In this document: positions 37,101 through 50,420 of the stretch, in pieces
Numbering within the stretch: position 1 is the stretch's first letter
How the letters are laid out: the number at the start of each line of letters is the position of its first letter
Assembly: GCF_051401765.1 (NCBI RefSeq)
Contig: NC_135071.1
Coordinates: 11,386,961-11,450,960, forward strand
From: Calliopsis andreniformis
Lineage: Eukaryota; Arthropoda; Insecta; Hymenoptera; Andrenidae
Length of the DNA: 64,000 nucleotides
Direction: 5' to 3'
The notes under the pieces: model-generated
What the model was told of the DNA's origin: nothing
Database searches by the model: none
What the model saw: the letters and a program-made list of their open reading frames with translations, nothing else
Program-made: the position numbers and the translations under genes

Positions 37101-39599
37101 GTTATGTGAATTTGAAATAACTGATATTCGGAATTTCAGCGGGATATTGAAATTGGATGTTCGATAATTGTTGTAGCTGTAAAAAACGAAAAATGAACGA
37201 AGGCGAACCCAGACTGTAAATAGTAATGCTAAAACATTGGTATAGGTTTTTAAACCCTACAAACGAAATGTACAGTTTTACAATACGTCGCGATTGGTAT
37301 ATGAAAGAAAGGTACGACAACACGAAACAGTATTTGAGTTCTAAAAATTTCCTACCAAATTATTTGATATTGATTTTAGAACATTGAATTATTTAGAAGA
37401 TAGAATTTTGAATATGAAAGCATTTTCGAGATTAGGAAAATTCATTTATTTAACAACAAACATATTACAATGGAGAAAAGCGAAGAAATAAGAACACGAA
37501 CAACGACAATGACACCCATCAACCCCATACGCTCTGTATCTCTTGAAAGCGCATCGTCGTAATTGAAAGCCACCGCAAATGTTTCTCTTTCGTTACCTTC
37601 AGCTCGAGAATCTAACCAACCATCTTTTTAATTTCCAAGAGAGGCTACGAGACACAAACACAGATACCGTAACCTCGAGACACCTCGTTCATGATATCGT
37701 GTGATAAAATGATACAACATTCAATGATACTACAAATTAACGTAGGAAGCATACAAAATATAGCTAAGCAATTCTCCAACGTGAAACATAAAACTAATAA
37801 ACAAACTTCAAACAATTGAAAATTTATAATTACTATAATACAGCTAGCTGAAGGTACTTGAATTAATACTCGAAATGGGAGTTCTATGCATCAACTCATT
37901 CAAGGTTCAAAACTATTTAATTCCCACAATTGCTGCAAATAAATGTAAAGATCATTAATATTTCCCTAAAACTGATACAAAAATCTATGTTTCTCTCTGA
38001 CAACGTGACACTCTGACAACGCGACGATATGAAATTGAAATATTTGTTTTCGTTTGAAAAACTTGCAAGCTTTTATCCGTTGTTTTAAAATATTCAGAAT
38101 CCTTTCGGGCTCGAAAACTGTCACCGAAAATAATTCAGAAGTTTAAAATGAAATTACCGATTTGCAACACCGCAACAAATTTATTTATTCAAGTTGAACC
38201 GCCGCGGTAAAGTGCTTACCGATATCGTCGAGCGTGAAAAAATATTACCTGTTTCTGGTTATTAAGTGAAATTCATAAACACGCATACGATATGAGGTTC
38301 GATGGAGAGACGATATTTCAACGAGCTACCTCACACTCAGGCGTAACGTTTAAAAACGAAGTCAGTGGAAACATGTGGATTGCCATAGATTGAAACAAAC
38401 AACGCTGTATCCTTTCTGTACCAATCCTTCGCCGAATCGGGTGAACAGAAAAAGAAGATGGAACTTTATAGGTTTAACTAAGCCTGCTGTTTACGACGTT
38501 TTTTTGTTTAATTTGTAAAACCATTTGAGCCTACCCAATCCCGACTGAGTACCACTCGGGTTGAAGAGAATGGTTGTGTATCGAGATTCGAAAAAGTAAC
38601 AAAAGAAGAAAGAAAAATATTGCAAAGAAATATGAAACATTTTCCTCGTTTTAATTACTTTGCACTTTGAGTTCAACTTATACTCGTGCATTAAATAATT
38701 CTTTTCTTTTAATATTGCCTAGGTTGAACGAAGAAATATTCCAAAAATATTAAAATTTAATTTTCCGGAGTCAGTGTAAAATACAATTCAATTGGAAGAA
38801 TTAAATTTGAATACGCTTCGGAAATGTTACTGAAAAGAAGAAACAAAATGCTGATAGAACAGTAATATTTCAGGGGAGTTTAATAAAAAATTTCAAACGA
38901 AGGTAATTCACGTCGTTAAAAAGATTTATAGATTCTTTTAAAAGTAATTAAAGCCTTTGCTTTTCGACAATTTTTCCGCAATACTTTTATTTGGAAACAT
39001 ATTAAGCGAATTAATTTAAACGATAGGTTTCATGTTTAAATTTTTTGTATTTTAAAACTTAAATATTTCTTGATTGTTTAAAATTTGAGGTACCCGCATC
39101 AAGTTTCATGCAAATTTCACTAATATAAACATGATTGCGTGTAGAATGTCGTATAATGAACAATCAAATATTTTCATCTCCTATTCAATTGACCCAGCAC
39201 GTATTGTCAGCATCACGACGTAAACGAGGTAACGCGACTAAATTTTCGTCGTTGCCTTTATAATATTCGTTAATTAGCAAACGATTTACGTATTACCATT
39301 AATTTCTGTCTCGCGTAATTACGTCGATTTAATGCAGACACGCGTAACTTGATTATCAGTGACAGTTATGAAGAGGCGAATAATTAGATACGAGTGCAAT
39401 GAACTCGAATAAATTTGAAGATTTATCAAATTTAAAGTACTCTTTCTTATCGACTAATCGATCCTAATTTGACAGCTATTCTGGCATTTTCGTGGTAACA
39501 TACTTATTTAACAACTATAGGTATACAAAAGAAAGGAAATACAATATCGGTTCTATTTTACATATCTACATCTTTAGTTGACCGATTATCAAACGCAGT
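37101..39599. other. Mixed, mainly AT-rich non-coding stretch
   Basis: It contains a 16-bp tandem duplication at 37995-38026 (listed separately). The part at 39190-39400 combines CG-containing sequence with homeodomain-type words (GTTAATTAGC at about 39270, CGTAATTACG at about 39316), so a regulatory element is conceivable. No coding signal was recognised. Confidence 0.45.
37995..38026. repeat. 16-bp tandem duplication
   Basis: CTCTGACAACGTGACA is followed directly by CTCTGACAACGCGACG: two units differing at two positions. Confidence 0.85.
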
Positions 39600-40320
39600 A
39601 ACTTTTTAAAATTAGCGAGGAGTTAGTGGAACTCGTCAAACTGGTTTGAATGCACAAAATGTGTACAACACGCAGGAGCTCACGGAGTACCCAAAAATCA
39701 CAAAGTGGCAAACTCTTAAAAAGTTCAGAGAAGGCGTATGGTATAACGATTAATGCGCGCATGTGTGCGTGGATAAGATGTGAGAAGTACAGAAACCTTT
39801 TCAACCATTCAGGGAATAAAAGTTTCGACTTCGAGGCGAAAACTTCGTATCGAGGGAGACACCTGCTCGTTTTTTCGTTGAGGAACCCGTGTCGCTCGCA
39901 GCACCCGCCAGAAAATCCTGAGGAAAAACACTTTCGAGGGAGTTGTTTGCCCTTCGAAGTCCTGCGCGCGGCATTACCTTTCGGCAAATATAATCGTTTC
40001 ATATATCGTCTGCGTCACATTCAAAATGTCTTTGTGCCAGCAGCCGCCTTCGTCGAAAAGCGGAGATAGCTGGAGGAAGGTTTGCTTGTGGCGGTGATAA
40101 ATTATGAAGTCGTCCAATATCTTTCCTCTTTCCGACTTAGTAGCTTTTGAAATATGCCACCGTAACATATTTCTTCCTTCTGCGGGCTCTTGTACAAGCT
40201 GCTCCACTTCACTCGAGAGAGTCTGAGGTAACAGTGGCTTCGCCTACTCTACACTACTTAAGTTTCTCTTTTTTTAAGACGAGCGTCGTGGTTAATGACG
40301 AAGAGTATGGAGAATCAATG
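39600..40320. other. GC-enriched pocket with overlapping frames on both strands
   Basis: Frames of 137 codons (39589-40002, minus) and 139 codons (39650-40069, plus) overlap almost completely, with a further minus frame at 39974-40207. Neither has a recognisable domain. Mutually open strands point to a stop-poor composition rather than coding selection. A 19-base alternating purine-pyrimidine tract occurs at 39753-39771. Confidence 0.3.
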
Positions 40321-41119
40321 AAGAAAACCTAGTGGAACTTGGAATTCAGAATTTCTTTAGAAGTTAGAGTTAATGAATTTTATTTGAAGAAATTCATTTC
40401 GCGAGATCTTTTTCGGACTGATGTGAAAAGTCTAAATGAATCTTTACGTTAAATATTTTTTGTTCTTCTTTTTACCTACATATATAATTCTTTGTTAAAT
40501 GACCCTTTGTAAAATTATTCGATTATAAATACCAGGCCGACTTGAAGAGCTGAAAGATAATATAAGCCGATGAACTTTTCAGACCCCTTCAAATAATAAA
40601 GGTCTATTGTGTAATTAATTAACAGATCAGATCAGAATGAAAAATTCAATTTGGATTAAGTAGAAATTTAATAACACTGTTAGCTTTTACGAGTTTAACT
40701 ATGAAAGTTTAAATTGCCAACCGTTTTCTATTTGTTTTCAGTACATCTCGTGTGGTAATTTCATTGGAAAAAATAAAGCATAAAGAATAAGTTATAACTG
40801 AAATTTATATTACTAGAGCTCTGTATTTTTGGATATCCATCTCTTCCCTTATAAAAAAAATAAGGTATATTTTACTTCTAATAAAATAAATCCTATTTAC
40901 TCAAAATTCAATCAAATTTCAAAGATTCAATCAATTTAGCAATCTCCTACTGTAAATTTTTTTCTAGAAAAAGGAAATACTGTTTCTATATACCTATTCA
41001 ATATTTAACAGTTTCGACAAGCAATAAAATCGACCAAGAGTCCAATTAATTAATACAAACAAAAATCAAATATTCTTTTGATTTATACTAATAGGGATCT
41101 AATATTCCACCTAAACGAG
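40321..41119. other. AT-rich non-coding stretch
   Basis: Nothing was recognised. Confidence 0.55.
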
Positions 41120-41129
41120 TCCTTATAAG

Positions 41130-41273
41130 TCAGAAATTTTTGAAGCACTGACCCCAAGACGAGCTCATATCTTCTCTCTCTTGAATAAAACAATATTCCC
41201 CTCGGGTGTTTTCTAGCAACATCGAAAGTAACCGCAGACACATCAGACTGGTCTCGTTAAGTGAATCACCCTG
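41130..41273 (-). repeat. Possible transposon-derived segment ending in a TA-flanked terminus
   Basis: Read on the minus strand, a TA (41274-41275) is followed by CAGGGTGATTCAC, a start typical of TA-targeted MITEs in insects. A minus-strand frame of 87 codons (41130-41393) crosses it without a recognisable domain. No opposite end was found to the left, so this may be a truncated element or chance. Confidence 0.3.
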
Positions 41274-41275
41274 TA

Positions 41276-42727
41276 CCGAAGCGAGTGGCATTTTCCAGTT
41301 CCGGAAAAATAACCAGAGAAGTATGGCATAAGAGTTTTCGTCGCGTTTCGAAGGACGCGGTGTTTGCGTTAGCTTGTTCGCCATGATGCACATCCGTAGC
41401 TAGGTTGTTTCACTGAACGTGCATGTTTAGTTGTATTGTGACTGCAAACATTCCTATAGCGCGTTGCTACTTCGTAGGAAAAATGGAGCATGCAATTTCA
41501 TACTAGTCACAACGTGGCAAAATGCTAACCGAGAAGTGGTCATTCTGGAAATTAACATTTAGACTTAGGATTAACATTCTTTTTATGATTGAATATTTTA
41601 AGAAACGTAATTAAGTATTGTAAGAGAATAAAAAGTGTTCTATCGCTTGGGGGAGGATTGTTTTCCGCTGAATTTTGTAATAAATTAATAATGAATAACG
41701 ATATTTTAAAGAAGAGGATTCTGCGAAACTGCCCTGAGAAATATATATAATTCTACGTTCTGTTCCTTTTGACTAAATTTTACAGCCGTACTTTAACGAA
41801 GTAGCGTTTACGTGTATTCTTTTTTATTTTTATGCGTTTATTTTTCAATATCACAGAATATTGAAATGGTTGATCCTGCCGATGTAGTAATAAATTTATT
41901 CGGTTGTTCTAGTACAATTTCGTCGTTTAACGATTTACCTTAACATTTTCAGCTGTAGCATTTTTAAGGAAGAACGATTTCATTTATAATAATCTGGCGC
42001 GAGCTGCTTGGACACGTAGACTTCAACGTAACGGTTTTCCACGTCCTTTATTACCGCTATTATTCATAATGCCGCCTCTTTAATTAATGCGCCCTTTTTC
42101 CGTCCTACTGTGAGTACTAACAAGGTAGGTTCCATAACCTTCATCTCCGATTCAAGAAACGCGCCATGTTCTATATAGTGTTCAAAAATGATGAATACTC
42201 CCTTTTTTCTCGCTGCTCTACTTTTCTTTTATTACCTTTTAGCTGCTTCCCTTTTCGCCGGAGTCTGGGATGACCCCCGACATTTTCGCGTGTTTAAAGC
42301 CCATCTGTACTGCAATTGTTACGCGTTACAAACCCAGATTATTCTAATAATAGTTATATAATTTTTAAATTTCACTTGGATCACAGTTTTTGTTTCAGCT
42401 TGGAATAATTAAATGTGTAATTAATTATAGAAGATTGAAACAGTAATTAACTGACACTGTGAATTTCATTATGCAAGTATCCATTTTAAAAGCTTTCAGT
42501 CATTTTTATACATTTATTCTGCAGCTCTTATTCGCTAATTATATAGCAACATCGAATTTAATTTCCATTTATTACAAAATGAAAGAGCAGCGTTTAATAA
42601 TAAAAAGCGTGTTACTTAAAAATATACGAAATTAACAACTGTAATGAGAAGGTTTATAACTTAATACTGACATCTCCTGCCATAAAGTTTAATTCCAGGA
42701 TGCATCACAGCGTAAAAATATACAGAA
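41276..42727. other. Non-coding stretch with a GC-enriched middle
   Basis: The part at about 41990-42330 is GC-enriched and includes homeodomain-type words (TTTATTAC, TTTAATTAATG at about 42080-42092). No frame or repeat was recognised. The rest is AT-rich. Confidence 0.4.
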
Positions 42728-42788
42728 AAGATCAGATTTCTCACTGAAATTCTGCATAAATTTTTCTGCGTAAATAAAATCTGATCTT
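42728..42788. repeat. 12-bp inverted repeat with 37-base spacer
   Basis: AAGATCAGATTT at 42728-42739 is the exact reverse complement of AAATCTGATCTT at 42777-42788. The spacer contains a short direct repeat (TTCTGCATAAA, TTCTGCGTAAA). Function unknown. Confidence 0.75.
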
Positions 42789-42889
42789 AACACACAAATT
42801 TTATACCCCAAGTTTCCTATGAAAAGTGTCAGAGAGAAGAAATTGTATTCGATAGAAAGGTACAATTTTCCACATGAAACCACAAGCCA

Positions 42890-43650
42890 CAAGTTAAACG
42901 TACCACGCGTCCTTATCAGAAAAGTTACTCGCACGGTCAACGATTTACAGTGAACCAGCTACGATTCGTTTAGATAGGGATAGACATAACCATATATAAA
43001 AAAAGAAAATCCGTGTGTGCTGTAATCTCGGTACATCAGGCAATCGAAAGCTTTCAGCTATTCCCAAGTCTGCGGATCGCCGACGTAAATATCCGTGTTA
43101 TTGAAAATTCATTACTCGACAATTAATTACTTTTTAACCTCGACGAACACCGTCCCGCCGATTTCTGGCTTGTATGGGATACGACTGGCCTGCCATAAAT
43201 ACGGGTGTTCTGGCTTATCCGCAAATAGATTTCTCCAGCCAGATTAAAACCAGACTTTTTGTTCCAGCTGCGAGAGGTGAGGTTTAGTTGGCTTTTTATT
43301 TAGTTGCATTGACGTCGTTGGGTAACGACTGGAAATCGACGAAACGCCAGTTTTTACGTGAGAACGTTTCCTTGTCGGGAGCTGTCGTTGATATATCGAA
43401 GAACGAGGTCGAAAAGTTTTGTTCGCGCCTGCAGAGGCGACCAAGTGGAATTTTGGATGATAAGTTCTATACCTTGCTAGGCTAGGTTCATTTGGGGTAG
43501 AAACAACGCAGTCTACGCGAAAATCTAACGCGGATGATGTGACAACGAGATGGTTACTTCGACAGAGTTCAGAGAAGAAATGGACTGAACGTGATCGGTT
43601 GCGAGTTGTTCTTGTGCGAAGGCAGGGGAACAAGAAGAACACTTGCAACG
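42890..43650. other. GC-enriched pocket
   Basis: A minus-strand frame of 134 codons (43244-43648) overlaps a plus frame (43288-43485); neither has a recognisable domain. The translation is rich in Ser, Arg and Thr, as expected from random GC-rich sequence. Confidence 0.3.
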
Positions 43651-46429
43651 TAGAAGTTACTTTACTGTTAAATCTCTGGTTATAAGACTAACCAATGTAG
43701 TCGAGGTGTACACATCTCTTGCAGAGTTGTAGTGCATTAGAAGATGTAGGAATGTCGCTTGTGATGTTATACTTCATGTGTATTATCTTTTAATGATAAT
43801 TGAATTAAAAAATAGCAGAAGTGAGACATCTAGAAAGAATTATTGCTATGATGTAAATACAAAATAAATAAAAGCATATAAATTTTAAAACTATCACACA
43901 ATTAAAAGATTTTACATGAAATTTGTAAAGAATGGTTTCGATAACGTTCCTCTTCTTTTAAAATACTATCTTGGAGATAAAATTCCTCTGCTCCTCTAGA
44001 CAAATATAAGACTCGAAACTTTCATAGAAACTGTACTTTAAAAATAATAAAAATTAGAATACTAGTATAGATTGGCATTAAATGACAGCATAAACGAGGG
44101 TCCACAGGGCATATTATAAAACAAAGTTATATAATTTTATACTATTAAAAAAATGAAGTTCGAAACTACTGTTCATTCTGAAACATTCCAGATGCATATT
44201 CTACATAAATCCTTTCTAAAAAAAAGATCGAATTCTATGGTGTCAACTTATTTTCTCCCACTAACGGACTAAATTCCCGACTCTTCAATAGGCAACTCGA
44301 GAAAGACATTCAGCCTGATAGTGTACGATAAAAAGAAAATAAATGAAAATAAGAGCGGTAACATAAAAATGTTGCGCAGCCAAGGGTGAACGGCATTGGA
44401 ATTCACACGCTACCATGAAAAACTTCCATTTGCAGTTACTTTTCCGCGGCAACGAATCTTCCCTGTTGGAAGTGCAGTGGAAGGCAACCATGAGCACTTG
44501 GGAAAAAGGGAGGCGAAACAGCCGCGGCAAGACGTTGGCGCTCGATCATTTCGATTGCCTATCGTTCAACTATCGCAAACTAAACTTCGTCCGACTAGTT
44601 TCCGAAGTAATTAACATACGGATGCGAGCACACCGCTTCACTCTGTTTGCGTTACTCATCGAAGTAATAACCGGCTGACTAGAAGCCTGCGATTCCAATC
44701 GCGTGTATTTACGATCGTCTAATAACGCACGAAATTCGCGTGATTCAATAACTAGCGGTAACTACTCGACTTCTGAAGAACTTCGATTACAGTCAGGTTT
44801 TCGATTCGGTTTTAGCATAAACAATGGCGATGATTGTTGATGGGATTCCTTGTGAGAATTTAATATACAATATGTAGAATCTCCGACAAAATATGTAACA
44901 AAGAATGCCAGAAAAGCAAGAGCCATATAAAATGGATAAATTAATTCTTAACTGTAGACATCCAATTTTAACATGTACAGACTTTCATTACAACCTATGG
45001 ATATTAATTAGTTTCAAAATTAATATGATGTTAATTAAAATGTGGAAACAAGGTATGACGCGTGTTTTCAATTTTCATTATAAAATGTGGAGTTTTCCAA
45101 ATTCCGTGTCAATCAGTAAGAGTTAATTAGAAGTAACTCTATTTTAAAAGTAGAATTACTGTGCATGTCCTGAAGGATTTCGAGCCAATAGCGCGATAGT
45201 CAAAGTGTTCATGTTGAAAAATTAGAAAGATTTTCTGAAGAATCTTGGGGAAACTTTGGTCATGGTTTGAAGCATATAAATTATGAAATGAAAAGGGAAA
45301 GAGAAGTCGCACTCTACTGGAGACATTAAGAATACTATGTATACAAGATTCGTCAAAAATTCAAATTTCTGTCCTTGTTAAAAATGAAGCGGAGAATACA
45401 ATAGAAACTGAAGAAACCAGAAACGGCTTAGTTAAAATAGAAATATGTAGGAACAAGTACAATTAACCCTGCAAAAATCCTACCGTGTCATTAACAATAT
45501 TATTTGGTTACAGTTATCTGCCACATAAGACACTAAATAATTTCTATTAACTTTTAGAGCGTAGATACTGGATACATACTTCATGAAGTCCTTCTGCAGC
45601 TTATTTATAGCGTCGAACATGCAATTATCTGAGCTCTGAATTATGAAATGTTTAATGTGTGTTTGAAGTACAACGGTGGTCTCATAGGAAACAAGGGTCC
45701 TGCTCCTGTTAGCTAAATTTACGACCATTCTCGAGGAACCTTAATGTACGGCTCGCCAGTATTTACGAGAGACTAGCATGCATCACAATTTAATTAGAAA
45801 TATATAATGAAAGCGTCACATTTGCATACAATTTGAAAACTTGACTAAAACATGAATTCGAATTCTGGATGATTCCTTAAGAAAAAGAATACAACCTTAA
45901 TGTGATAGTGTAAAACTAGCAGCTGCTTATTCACAGCATTTACAAGCACACAGCTCTTTCCTGAGAGCCAACATGACCCAAGTCCTTTTTTATTATTCTT
46001 CAGGAGAGCCGAAAAACAAGTAGGATTACTCATTTCTTGACATAGTATTAGAAGTAGTTTATACCACTAAATTTCCTTCACTTATAACGTAACTTAACTG
46101 AATTCCTATTATTCTAATAAAATGAAGAGAAGTAATAAGATCCTATAAAAAATATAATTTTGAAAAAAGGGGAATTGTGTTCCTCTGGCTCTGAAGTAGA
46201 GTTATGGAACCTCTGCGAGATAAAAGTGAAAACCTCCATTCGCGGAATATTCTACTGTTGCATGCAATTAATTCAAGGATCAGTGTATAATTAAATATGA
46301 AGAAGCACTTGTAGGTGTTTCCTATTCTTGACTTGGCCTAACGCAAGCATTTTTGATACCAGTAAATCAACTTTCACGAAGGACTCTAAGCAACTGTACA
46401 TATTCCACTAAAAATATCAACTGGACAAA
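43651..46429. other. Mostly AT-rich stretch with a GC pocket at 44280-44830
   Basis: The pocket carries overlapping frames on both strands (44285-44530 minus; 44396-44614 and 44415-44678 plus) without domains. The remainder (43651-44280, 44830-46429) is AT-rich and shows nothing to report. Confidence 0.45.
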
Positions 46430-47000
46430 GGTTGATGAATGCTCCAACAGATATTCTTTTAAGCCCCAGCTTGAAACAGCCTAATACAGCGGCACAGTGG
46501 CCACCCAAATTGACGCACAATGACATTGCCAGTAGCTGCACCAGCAATCCGCAGGCTCGTGTCGGTCTTAACGTTAAAGCTCGCGGTCACCGTGCCAGCG
46601 GCATCATGAATTTTAACAGTGCTCTCTGCACGACGGCTGCGGCAGCGACTGAATAAAGTTTCGGGAGCGCAGTGGGAAAAAAAGGAACACAGCAGCCGGA
46701 GATACCAGAATTATGTGTAAATTTATGTAAATTAATGGATTATTCTAGTTTCGTTAAACCCCTGAATTCACCCCCGTCCTCTTTCCTTTCTATTTTCCGC
46801 CGTTTATAGAAGCCGCCGGCGAAAAAGAGGTACGTTGCCGCGACAAATATCGGAACAATGGCGGCGCCACAGGGAGCGCCTGGCCAGACGATACCGTGTC
46901 ACTGGCGAATTATTTATCTCTTCAGCGATTTGTACAGCGGATATTGTATTTCTCGTCGTGAGAATTTAAACGATTTCCATTTACTTATGAAGGCTGACTG
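46430..47000. other. GC-rich pocket with many CG dinucleotides
   Basis: The frame at 46432-46656 (plus) has no domain. At 46863-46880 the sequence GGCGCCACAGGGAGCGCC has inverted GGCGC/GCGCC ends and is one base short of a CTCF-like core. Candidate regulatory or insulator DNA; weak evidence. Confidence 0.28.
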
Positions 47001-48419
47001 GATTTCCGTACCAAGGAGATTTAGCTGTTGATTGTCAATACCTACTGCCAAAACTAGTCATCATCGGGTCTGACATTAGGAAGAATCCTACTCTCACTGC
47101 TATTGATAAAGTAACTGCTGTGACAAATAATTCCAAATATCTTGACGAAACCAGTAAAGGGAAACCAACTTGCTTGAATCTCTTCCACAATTTTGTATTT
47201 CAACTTGAGAATAAAGTCTCTGGTTAGTACTTGTACCTAGTGTAACTGGTGAAACGTGAAATATGATTTTATCTTGGAATATATTTAAAAAGATTATGCT
47301 AGGTAGTGCTCCTTTTCATAGCAATTGACTTTTCATAATTGGAATTTTCGTTTAACTCCTCATAAAAAAGTATAATGACAAACCGAGTCAATTTGATGAA
47401 ACGAATGCGCTAAACTTCCAGTGAAATGTATTCATGAATACCTCAATTTACTGAGACATGCAAAATGTATGCACCGCGTAACATATGCAAGAGATGCATC
47501 TCTGAAGTATCCTAATGACGGAAATAGCTTCCACTTCACTTATATTTCTTCATTCGTACGCTCTGAATACCTATATTTGCGTAAATATCTCGTAGCATCG
47601 AGCTTAGCCTCCAGAGCATACAGTCTTTTTTATCTTACAGGATAGTTAGCAAATGCGAGCGTGTTCCCTTCATTTTATATTACTATCAGATTATACGACC
47701 ATTGTATAATTCTCGAAGAAGACGGAGAACGCTGCAAAGCATTATGTATTTATTCTTAATCAAATTATCTGAAATGAGGTATCTTTTTCTTTCGGATCTA
47801 ATTTAGGAAAAGAAACTGAATTTTGAAGCATAGCAAAATAGAACGAGGAAATGTGAACTCAGCTGAAGTATCCCTTATGCTTGTTAATAAACCTAAAGGA
47901 AACGGAACTGTTTATATTACCACGTTGATGGCTGGCGTTTTATTGTACAGAATATCATGCGCAGCTGGCTCACGTTTTTAATATCGACGAATACTATTGA
48001 CCCACGAAAATTCTTTGACTTTCTATTCTATTTTACTGAAAGTAGAAAAGGTTTCACATGTTCTTTTTACTTTAAAAAGCGTTGCTTTTGTCTGTAAAAA
48101 AATTGTCGAAAGTATTTTCTTCAAATTTGGTAGCCATTAAAACATTCATGAAGGTATAACGAACATAATATTACTTTATCAACAGTCAGTACGTTTAATA
48201 ACATTGTGCTCCTTTCAAAGATTCAAAAATTCAAAGCTGAATTTCAGATTTCATGAGATCTTTCAAAACAGTTCTAAAAAAATATTAACTTCTGAAGACC
48301 ATTACATGGATTTAGGTACTGAATTATGCCTAAATCATTTGAGAGAATCAGGTAAATTACAAGCAGAGTAATTTTGAAAAAATATCTTAAAATGATGACT
48401 TCGAAGAATGTTCACACGC
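47001..48419. other. AT-rich non-coding stretch
   Basis: A plus-strand frame at 47421-47645 has no domain. No repeat or RNA gene was recognised. Confidence 0.5.
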
Positions 48420-49150
48420 CCATTAAATTTCGATCTCACTTACGGCGAACTTAATCCTAACTCCATTCTCTGCTTGTCGTATAATAATTTTGAGGTTATA
48501 GCAGAAACAAAGGGAGCAACTGTGCAATTAGGTTCATTAAGCCAAGTTCGTCCGTTGAATTTCGGCGTGAGAAAGTGAAACCACGACGGACCGCGCAACA
48601 TCTACGCGCGTTTTAAGTGGCTTAAACGAATCAACCACTTAATGGAGCGGATTATGGAGCAACGGGCGACAAGGTCCCTCGTCCGGGTCGTATTGTGTCA
48701 ATGTCGAATATGCGGGGGAATCGCGTACATATTTTACTGTAACTAATGGCCGTCGTAAGGTTACGTTAGTACGACCCAGTTCGCCCTACTAAATGGAACG
48801 CCATTGCATATTCAGAAGATGAAGAATCTGTTTAAATCTTCCCTGAGTGACGGGAAAAAGTAACGAGTTCTCCATCGTGGTGTCTTGTGAGAACGTGTGG
48901 TGAAGAAAGATGGAAGGGGTAAGAAGATGGTTTTCGAATTCTGACGTGTCGTTTTATGATGACGAATGATATTCGATCCTCGCAGTTAACTTCGTAGTAT
49001 ACGGCTACAACAGTTGTAAATTGATCGCACATTTGCATAATGGTTACTTCAGGTTACAGACGGATTGAACGCCTCACTTCAGTTCACATACGGTGCAAGG
49101 AGCGGCTGCAAACACTTTCGATCAGATTTTAATGGCTTCTGTGTGTCTTG
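48420..49150. promoter_or_regulatory. Candidate enhancer with paired NK-2-type sites
   Basis: TTAAGTGG (48613-48620) and its inverted copy CCACTTAA (48635-48642) fit the NK-2 homeodomain consensus T(T/C)AAGTGG and sit 14 bases apart in opposite orientation within a GC-enriched pocket. An octamer ATTTGCAT lies at 49031-49038. No coding frame was recognised. Enhancer identity is inferred from motif arrangement only. Confidence 0.28.
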
Positions 49151-49679
49151 AGTGTGGAAGAAATAAGACAAGTATTTTTTAAAGAAGATATCTTTGGAAA
49201 TTAAATCAAATTTTTGATTCTGACAATAAGAGATAGACTGAATCGATAAATATGTTATGTCGATGTGCTTTCTGATCGATAGAAATTCTTCAAGACGAAC
49301 AGTTTTTACGAAGACAAAGAATGTAGAGAATTTTAGCTCTCATTGATTTTCAATCTTTTACGTTTTATTTTCTTTCAGGTTAATGACTGTTTCAACGTGA
49401 AATATAAGTTAGCCAGTACAAAAATCGCACATTTCTCGTAATTTCTAATTGTAAACTGAAATGAGTAATAATATCAGCGATATCAATCTTTTTCATTTTC
49501 GTAATCCTTTAAATTGCTTATCACAAGACACACCACTTAGCCTGAAAAGTATCTGCTGCCCAATAGAAATGTGAATAACTTCTGAAAAATAATGTTCAAA
49601 ACTTAGAATACCCACAGAATACTGAGTTACATAATTACAAAATAAAGAGGATCATTAAATGAAATAGTTTTCCACCTAG

Positions 49680-50420
49680 CTTCAAAGTGACACGAATTCC
49701 TTTAACACAGAAACCGCCAAAGATACACATCGAACGCGTTCCCATCTAACATTCAGCGAAAAGATAGGGTATACTACGTGGATGCTCGAATTGGCAGAGG
49801 CTAATAAAGAACAGCTATGGCAAACATTTCCCTGAAAGTGAGTCAATGGTACGGAAAACCATCGATGCTCTGAAGAGTAGTCAAAGGTTTCCTCTAATAG
49901 ACGCGCGTGCAACAAATTATGTGCCTCGTCTGCAGATCCAAACGGCTACTCCACTTACACACATCCAGAGAGCGAAGTGGAAGGCAGGAGTGTGCTGTTC
50001 ACATGTACGGATTCTCGCGAAAACGCGGGAGCTCTATGTCCACGATGCTTTGGCCGCCGAGCATCGAAATTCTGGTGCATCTTGCGCGCGGCTAAGCGCG
50101 CTTGATTTGTGCGATTTTAAAATAGATCCCGCGGTGAAATTTCGCCCGATAAAACCACAAATATCGGCCTCGGCGAAAACGGGGCGAGCCGTGCGACTGA
50201 AGCCGACAGCTTTTCATTCCCGTTCTCCCTACGCGGCCAGCTTTGCAAAATATGCCTGGCATTTCCTGAATTTATTATTACCCGCAGATTAATGGTCGGT
50301 AGGGAAGTTGGAATTATTCAAATAGATTTCTCGTCCACCCACTGCGGTAAATGTAAGGTAGATACATTCCCTGGTGTTTGCAGAGAAAAATAGTACGATC
50401 TGTGTTTGAAGTATTTGATA
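49680..50420. other. GC-enriched pocket with the longest plus-strand frame
   Basis: The frame at 49846-50292 (148 codons) begins with an ATG and ends in TAA. The product is basic, rich in Ala and Arg, without a signal peptide, membrane segment or known domain. A minus-strand frame overlaps its start (49682-49915). I lean to non-coding, with a single unrecognised exon not excluded. Confidence 0.3.

Noticed and set aside
39589..40069. Two frames of 137 and 139 codons, fully overlapping on opposite strands
   Set aside because: At most one could be real, neither has a domain, and the mutual openness points to composition.
45468..45485. TTAACCCTGCAAAAATCC, considered as a piggyBac-like end
   Set aside because: The CCCTAG core is not matched, and no second TTAA-flanked end was found.
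49031..49038. POU octamer ATTTGCAT (also at 29770, 45820, 57481 and 20444 in either orientation)
   Set aside because: An eight-base word is expected a few times by chance in 64 kb of AT-rich sequence.
49846..50292. 148-codon open frame on the plus strand
   Set aside because: The product is basic and low in structure, with no family resemblance and no splice context that I could support. Kept only as a GC pocket.
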